Shown here piece after piece: positions 60,091 to 64,000 of a stretch of DNA of 64,000 nt (within the stretch, counting starts at the first letter, position 1; each line of letters opens with the position of its first letter). The notes beneath the pieces were generated by a model. That model saw nothing but the letters and a program-made list of their open reading frames with translations. It ran no database searches and was not told the origin of the DNA. The stretch lies in contig CAVOZT010000004.1 in assembly GCA_963701375.1 (NCBI GenBank), positions 1,054,001 to 1,118,000 of the forward strand, written 5' to 3'. A program made the position numbers and the translations under genes. This DNA is from CAVXTF01 sp963701375 (GTDB lineage: Bacteria; Actinomycetota; Acidimicrobiia; Acidimicrobiales; CAVXTF01).

Positions 60091-60529
60091 TGACCTCCAT
60101 CGCGGACCTCAGGTTCCGAAGACCTCGTTCGAGATTGCTCTGCACCGTTGTGACTCGTATCCCGGTCAGTTCTGCGACTTCCCGAAGAGTCCAAGAGAAA
60201 CCCCTCACAAGAACCACCGCAACCCGCTGACGCTCTGTTAAATCCGCCAGAGCCGCCCCGAGTCCTGGCTCGACCCACGGCTCGGTGTGCTCGGACCTTT
60301 CGAATAAGAGCGGTTCGTTGCGGCGCTTGGTCCGACTTGTTCCGACGCGAAAGAGGTACGCCACGGGACTGTCCAGCTTGCCCAGTTGGTCTCGGTGCTC
60401 CCAGGCCCATCCCAATGCCTCGGCTGTTGCGTCACGCCCTCGCTCGAACCCGTAGACGGCGACAAGTGCGCGGCTGAGTCGGGGCTCGACCTCGGAGACA
60501 AATGCCTCGAACTCCTGTGCCTCGTCCAT
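60077..60529 (-). CDS. ECF-like RNA polymerase sigma factor (module C)
   Basis: A 150-residue paralogue of sigma A and B: FVSEVEPRLSRALVAVYGFE, GRDATAEALGWAWEHRDQLG and PVAYLFRVGTSRTKRRNE for the region 2-like part, LTERQRVAVVLVRGFSWTLR and EVAELTGIRVTTVQSNLERG for region 4. The region 4 recognition helix (IRVTTVQSNLE) differs from A and B, which suggests different promoter sets. ATG 60529 is preceded by GAAAGG. Confidence 0.8.
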   Translation of the reverse strand: MDEAQEFEAFVSEVEPRLSRALVAVYGFERGRDATAEALGWAWEHRDQLGKLDSPVAYLFRVGTSRTKRRNEPLLFERSEHTEPWVEPGLGAALADLTERQRVAVVLVRGFSWTLREVAELTGIRVTTVQSNLERGLRNLRSAMEVNDHA

Positions 60530-60680
60530 CAGGACCTTTCGCCGTCCCCTTCATGTAGAGCCGTGAGTCGGGTCCTTTTACGTCATCCTTCCCGACTTTT
60601 CTTTCGACGGGACGGCCGGGCGTGCCTAGCTCCCATGGAACCGTCCCGTGTGAGTCAATCCGATCGAGGGTGCTAATTCT

Positions 60681-60737
60681 GAGACAAAGCGGGTTGAGGA
60701 TTTGCTCGCCTCTATCGACGGACAACTGAAGCGGGTA
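60681..60737 (+). pseudogene. 3' relic of a third TPR gene
   Basis: GAG ACA AAG at 60681 begins ETKRVEDLLASIDGQLKRVD, matching the C-termini of the TPR proteins (TTERARELLATIDTTDPQG). It is followed at once by copy 2 of the 220-bp segment, as TPR copy 2 is followed by copy 1. Confidence 0.6.
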
Positions 60738-60740
60738 GAC

Positions 60741-60960
60741 GTATCCGCCCAACGCGTCCGCGACCCGTCCAGGTGGAATCCCTGTTCACGGGCCCGAGTT
60801 GCCGCATTTGACGCATTGGACAGGATATTTCAGAGAAGTCCCGAAGAATGAAAGTACAGGGGGCGTAGGCGCACAGCCGGTCGACGGGGCCCTGACGCGA
60901 TACGGGTAACAACGCGAAAGACGCGTCCAATGTGTCATCCGTCCACCGACACAGCACCTC
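60741..60960 (+). repeat. ~220-bp duplicated segment, copy 2
   Basis: Partner of 58056-58275. On the minus strand this copy also reads APTPPVLSFFGTSLKYPVQC then VKCGNSGP, a fragment with a CxxC pair that copy 1 has lost by a stop after SLK; it may be the relic of a small gene. Confidence 0.6.
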
Positions 60961-60977
60961 GATCGAGACATCCTCGG

Positions 60978-62174
60978 TCACGAGACCTTGTACGGCCCCG
61001 CCATGATGACGACTTTCTTCCACCTCGCCCCGCCGTCGGTCGTCCACCACAGCTCTCCGCCGTTCGGTCCCGGGACCGCCCAGCCGACCAGGGGGGAAAT
61101 GAAGTCCAACGTGGACGGTGTGCCGAACTTGTCCTTCATCGTCACGGTCGGCGTCCATGTTTGCCAGTGCCGTCCAGAGTCGTCGGTGGCCATGAGAACC
61201 TTGCCGTCGGTGACTATCCAGTCCATCGCGTCGATGAGGTCGACACTCCATTTTTCTGGATGGTCGCCGACGAGCTGGGTTCGCCATGTCGTTCCACCGT
61301 CTGTACTGGTGGCGATGGACGTATCGCCGCCTACTTCGAATCTGACCGCTATCGCCGTGCCGGCGACCGTCGGGGTTCCGAAGTCTCCGCCTTGGTTGGT
61401 CGGGGCTCCGGGTATCAACGGTGGCGAAGGCACGTTGAACCAGACATGGCCGCCGTCGTCGCTCTCGTACAGGTACGCACTACCGCCGTTGCAGCGGCTG
61501 GATGCCCAACCGACGCTCGGAGACGTGAACGCGATGGTCTTGTCGCAGCCGATAGGAAGTGAGTAAGGCGTGGATGGTCCTAATCCCGCGAAACTCGTCT
61601 GAGATACCAGCACCCAAGTCCTCCCGCCATCTGATGTGCGGTACAGCTTCACGGCAGACGAGCCCATGGCTGGCGCGACACCGGAGCACCATCCGTGGAG
61701 GTCGTCCACGAAGTCGTACTGGCAGTAGCCGCTCGGTATCGGGCCGAGGCGCTGCCAAGCGGTGCCACCGTCCAGTGTGCGGTAGAGCTGGCCCCCATTT
61801 TCTATCCAGCCCACTGCCGTATTGAAGAAGTAGCCGTTCATGTCGCTGGTTTCGGTTAGGACGCTTCGCCAAGTTCTACCGCTGTCTGTTGTGCGGACGA
61901 GGTAGGTCTTCGACGTGAGGTTGTTCTCGACTATTGCCCACCATGTGGTCGCGGACACCGGGCTGAACATCTGAAGGAGTCCACAGTTACAGCCACCCGG
62001 CCCGGTCGTGCTCGTTGTTGTTGGACGTGGAGGGGCGACGGTCGGAGCGGTCGTCGTTGCTGCCTTTGCTTTAGTGGGGTTGCTGATGGCCGAGGTCGCG
62101 CACCCGGCGAGAATCGAAGCAACGACAGAGACTGCCCCGAGAGCCTTCAGACTTGCCCGCACTACCCGAAACAC
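60978..62174 (-). CDS. Lipoprotein with BNR/Ycf48-like beta-propeller
   Basis: A 398-residue lipoprotein: signal LKALGAVSVVASILAGC (lipobox LAGC), a Thr/Pro linker (TTTAPTVAPPRPTTTSTTG), then repeated blades RTTDSGRTWRSVLTE, YRTLDGGTAWQRLG, YRTSDGGRTWVLVS, YESDDGGHVWFNV, ATSTDGGTTWRTQL, MATDDSGRHWQTW, WWTTDGGARWKKV. This is the Asp-box propeller as in Ycf48 and sialidases, but I see no sialidase active-site Arg triad. Its GTG/ATG start overlaps the preceding lipoprotein stop by 13 bases, so the pair is coupled. Exposed on the outer face of the membrane; ligand unknown. Confidence 0.78.
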   Translation of the reverse strand: MFRVVRASLKALGAVSVVASILAGCATSAISNPTKAKAATTTAPTVAPPRPTTTSTTGPGGCNCGLLQMFSPVSATTWWAIVENNLTSKTYLVRTTDSGRTWRSVLTETSDMNGYFFNTAVGWIENGGQLYRTLDGGTAWQRLGPIPSGYCQYDFVDDLHGWCSGVAPAMGSSAVKLYRTSDGGRTWVLVSQTSFAGLGPSTPYSLPIGCDKTIAFTSPSVGWASSRCNGGSAYLYESDDGGHVWFNVPSPPLIPGAPTNQGGDFGTPTVAGTAIAVRFEVGGDTSIATSTDGGTTWRTQLVGDHPEKWSVDLIDAMDWIVTDGKVLMATDDSGRHWQTWTPTVTMKDKFGTPSTLDFISPLVGWAVPGPNGGELWWTTDGGARWKKVVIMAGPYKVS

Positions 62175-63374
62175 TTCGCCGGTGGTGTGATCGCGACGAC
62201 CTCGCCCACTCCACTGTCAAATGACTCGACGGCGAAGAGCAGGTGACCGCTGGCGATGGGCGCAGACGTTGACACCCGTGACTCGCTGGCTCTAACAGCA
62301 CCAGTCGTGGGGTCGGCGCACGTCAGGGTTGGATCGTCACCACTCCCCAGACCCGTCAGCCATAACGTCCCTTCGCTGACGCTGGACCCGACACCGTCCA
62401 TCGCATAGAAGGTCCCAAGTCCCTGATCCGTAGAAACAGGCGGGGCAGTCCGCTTCAGACTGGAGGCCGATAGCTCGACCACGCCGCCTGCCATGCCCGA
62501 ACGTGACGATACCCATACACCGCCCGAGGTAGCAGCAACAATGGCGCCATTGCCCTCAAACGATGTCCGCATCAACTCCTGACCAGTGTGGGCGTTAAAC
62601 TCCGTCACGTTCGCCTCGCCATCGGGAGTTGTTTCTCCGCCCGTGTAGAGAATGTTGCCGGTCGGGTCGGTCGACATCGACGAAATCTCGTTACCAGCGT
62701 TGAACTCCCTCTCAACCGCACCAGTAGAGGGGTTCAGTGCCCAGATGTCGTCTCCGGCCGCCACCCACAACGGACCATCGACTGTGGCGGTCAGGGCCGG
62801 GTAGATGAACGGTGGGCCGACCGACGAAACGCCGTCCTTGACGCGAATCGACTCGCTGGCGTGAAGCGCGAGGGTCAAGGGGTCAAGTCGCCGGATCACA
62901 AGGTCGTCATCCACGGCGACAACCATCCACACCCATCCGCCGGTGACGGTGAGAAGGACGCTGCCATCCAGACCTATTACCGATGGTCCGATTGTCACTG
63001 CACCTGAGGTCGGGTCGTAGAGCACCGGAGTGATGGGTGCTGGGTAACCCGCTTGTGCATCGGAGAGGTTCAACCAGTAAACGCCGTCCGACGTGGGGGT
63101 GATGTCCTCCGCCGTACCGGTCGTCGTGATGGTCCGCATCGGCCAGGTGGGCGGAGCTGGCTTGTTGGCCGACGTCACGCGTCGCGCAACTACTGTCGAC
63201 TTCGGCAACGGCATCGTTGTTGTCGTCGAGGACGGGGTTGAACGTGACACCGGCGACATTGCCGTGGCTGCCTTCGTAGTACCGCATGCACCGAGTTAGG
63301 AGCGCGACGACGGCCATGACGGCACGCGTCCATGTGGACCCCTTAGAGGAACGGTGACGAGCACGCTCCGTCAT
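62162..63374 (-). CDS. Lipoprotein with PQQ/NHL-like beta-propeller, signal region broken by one extra base at 63296-63297
   Basis: From 63295 down the frame encodes LGACGTTKAATAMSPVSRST and then the same propeller as modules B and C (PLWVAAGDDIWALNPSTGAV, FNAGNEISSMSTDPTGNILY, ending ITPPAKCFG). Upstream, the next frame encodes TERARHRSSKGSTWTRAVMA and VVALL. Deleting one A joins them into a textbook lipoprotein signal, AVVALLLGAC, giving 403 residues. So this relative of the sigma partners is a lipid-anchored version without cytosolic tail or sigma factor. Without the correction the nearest start is ATG 63259. Convergence with modules B and C is in the propeller only. Confidence 0.72.
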
Positions 63375-63454
63375 GGCCCGCGTTTGGGCCGTCGTGGCCA
63401 TCGTCAGGTCCCATCAAGGCAGGTCGCTCGATTTCGATTCGATACGGCTCTCAT

Positions 63455-64000
63455 TCAGGTGCCAACCTCTGCAGGCTTCCAAGAGCGACCACCATCCGAT
63501 GTGACCAACACTTTGCCCGTCGTGCCGCCGGCGCCATTGTCTTGGATGCTGAGCAGGGCGTCACTGGCGTTGAGCGCGGCGAGGGTAACCGGCAGGCCGC
63601 CGAGCGCGGGGACGGCGTTCACAGCCCAGGAGGTCCCAGCATCGCTGCTCACCTGCGTGGTCATTCCGTGTGCCGTCCAGCCAACCAGCCACCACGATGT
63701 CTGTGATGCGACCGATACCAATGGGTAGTTCGACCCGCCGTCCGACGGCTCGACAGGGGCGACGGTCACAGTCCGCTCGGATTGCAGCGTCCATTGCCTA
63801 CCTCCGTCGGACGTTACGTCGAACGCGACGCTGGCGTGTGTATCAGAGACCACGATTCCAGGGAGCACTCCGCGCTCGGTGCCGTTGAACGTAGGTATCG
63901 CGAAGTTGCAGGAAGTTGACGAAGTCTCACCCGCGCCAGATGGACACGCGAAGGCCGTTTTCGGAAGAGGTGGGGTTTCGCGGGTCCAAATGGAGGCCCC
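63455..64000 (-). CDS. C-terminal part of a BNR beta-propeller protein related to module A (5' end beyond window)
   Basis: The frame is open to the right window edge and reads ASIWTRETPPLPKTAFACPS, GAGETSSTSCNFAIPTFNGT, ERGVLPGIVVSDTHASVAFD and VTSDGGRSWKPAEVG. It follows the module A protein closely (SRWTRETPLLPSTTDTCPSG, FDGTERGVLPGIVV). It is probably the fourth large propeller protein of the island; whether a TM segment and sigma factor precede it cannot be seen. It ends 81 bases before the lipoprotein gene on the same strand. Confidence 0.78.
   Translation of the reverse strand, partial: GASIWTRETPPLPKTAFACPSGAGETSSTSCNFAIPTFNGTERGVLPGIVVSDTHASVAFDVTSDGGRQWTLQSERTVTVAPVEPSDGGSNYPLVSVASQTSWWLVGWTAHGMTTQVSSDAGTSWAVNAVPALGGLPVTLAALNASDALLSIQDNGAGGTTGKVLVTSDGGRSWKPAEVGT

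Noticed and set aside
60712..61287. 191-codon minus-strand frame overlapping the BNR lipoprotein gene
   Set aside because: Arg/Asp-rich shadow of the lipoprotein gene's own codons; no start site.

Overview
The window is high-GC DNA from an actinomycete, most likely of the class Acidimicrobiia. I infer this from the gene style (many SDR, MaoC, acyl-CoA dehydrogenase and acyl-CoA ligase genes, a WS/DGAT acyltransferase, oligoribonuclease, dUTPase) and from a SpoIID protein with GYWLVASDGGIFSFGDA-type repeats, which I associate with that lineage. No rRNA is present, so the assignment rests on protein style only.

Region 1 (1-13.3 kb) is a lipid/acyl-CoA catabolism neighbourhood: a FAS1-like dehydratase domain protein, an MFS exporter, a DoxX protein, a tandem-fused acyl-CoA dehydrogenase, a MaoC hydratase with a histone-like Lys/Ala tail, three SDR dehydrogenases, a DUF35 OB-fold protein and a VOC protein. 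A TnpB element with a putative omega RNA interrupts it at 7.8-9.2 kb. Region 2 (13.1-18.7 kb) holds a 42-residue zinc-ribbon peptide, a TAP-type lipoprotein hydrolase, a methyltransferase, a glycosyltransferase, a DUF1003-like membrane protein, tRNA-Leu(TAG) and clpP. Region 3 (18.7-28.1 kb) is one tightly packed operon for an ABC-exported surface glycan: Wzm-like permease, Wzt-like ATPase with a C-terminal carbohydrate-binding domain, a methyltransferase, and five glycosyltransferase domains in four genes, one gene being a double GT. Region 4 (28.1-40.1 kb) carries envelope and housekeeping genes: SecD-head protein, SpoIID/beta-propeller protein, HAD hydrolase, enoyl-CoA hydratase, peroxiredoxin, phosphotransferase, zinc-ribbon/Thr-rich membrane protein, acyl-CoA ligase, orn, dut and WS/DGAT.

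Region 5 (from tRNA-Gly(GCC) at 40.2 kb to the window end) is an accessory island. It has an intact serine resolvase, a frameshifted tyrosine recombinase, two relics of resolvase 3' ends and three relics of phage-integrase 3' ends, interspersed with hypothetical genes, lipoproteins and TPR proteins. Its most striking content is a repeated module: a small ECF-type sigma factor translationally coupled to a single-pass membrane protein with a short cytosolic tail and a large extracytoplasmic beta-propeller. Three copies are present (44.7-47.1, 50.2-47.9 and 60.5-58.3 kb), plus related lipoprotein propellers at 61-64 kb. I read these as sigma/anti-sigma-like surface-sensing pairs whose sensor domains are exchanged. 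The island also carries a split GyrA-like protein (42.6-43.6 kb) in which the catalytic tyrosine position appears to be Met.

About ten genes, in both the core and the island, are broken by what look like single-base indels (for example at 19030, near 24560 and 24615, near 43112, near 55040, 55742 and 63297). In the comparable cases the ORF length becomes a multiple of three once the indel is corrected. Draft-assembly error is a serious alternative to real decay, so I annotate these as single loci.
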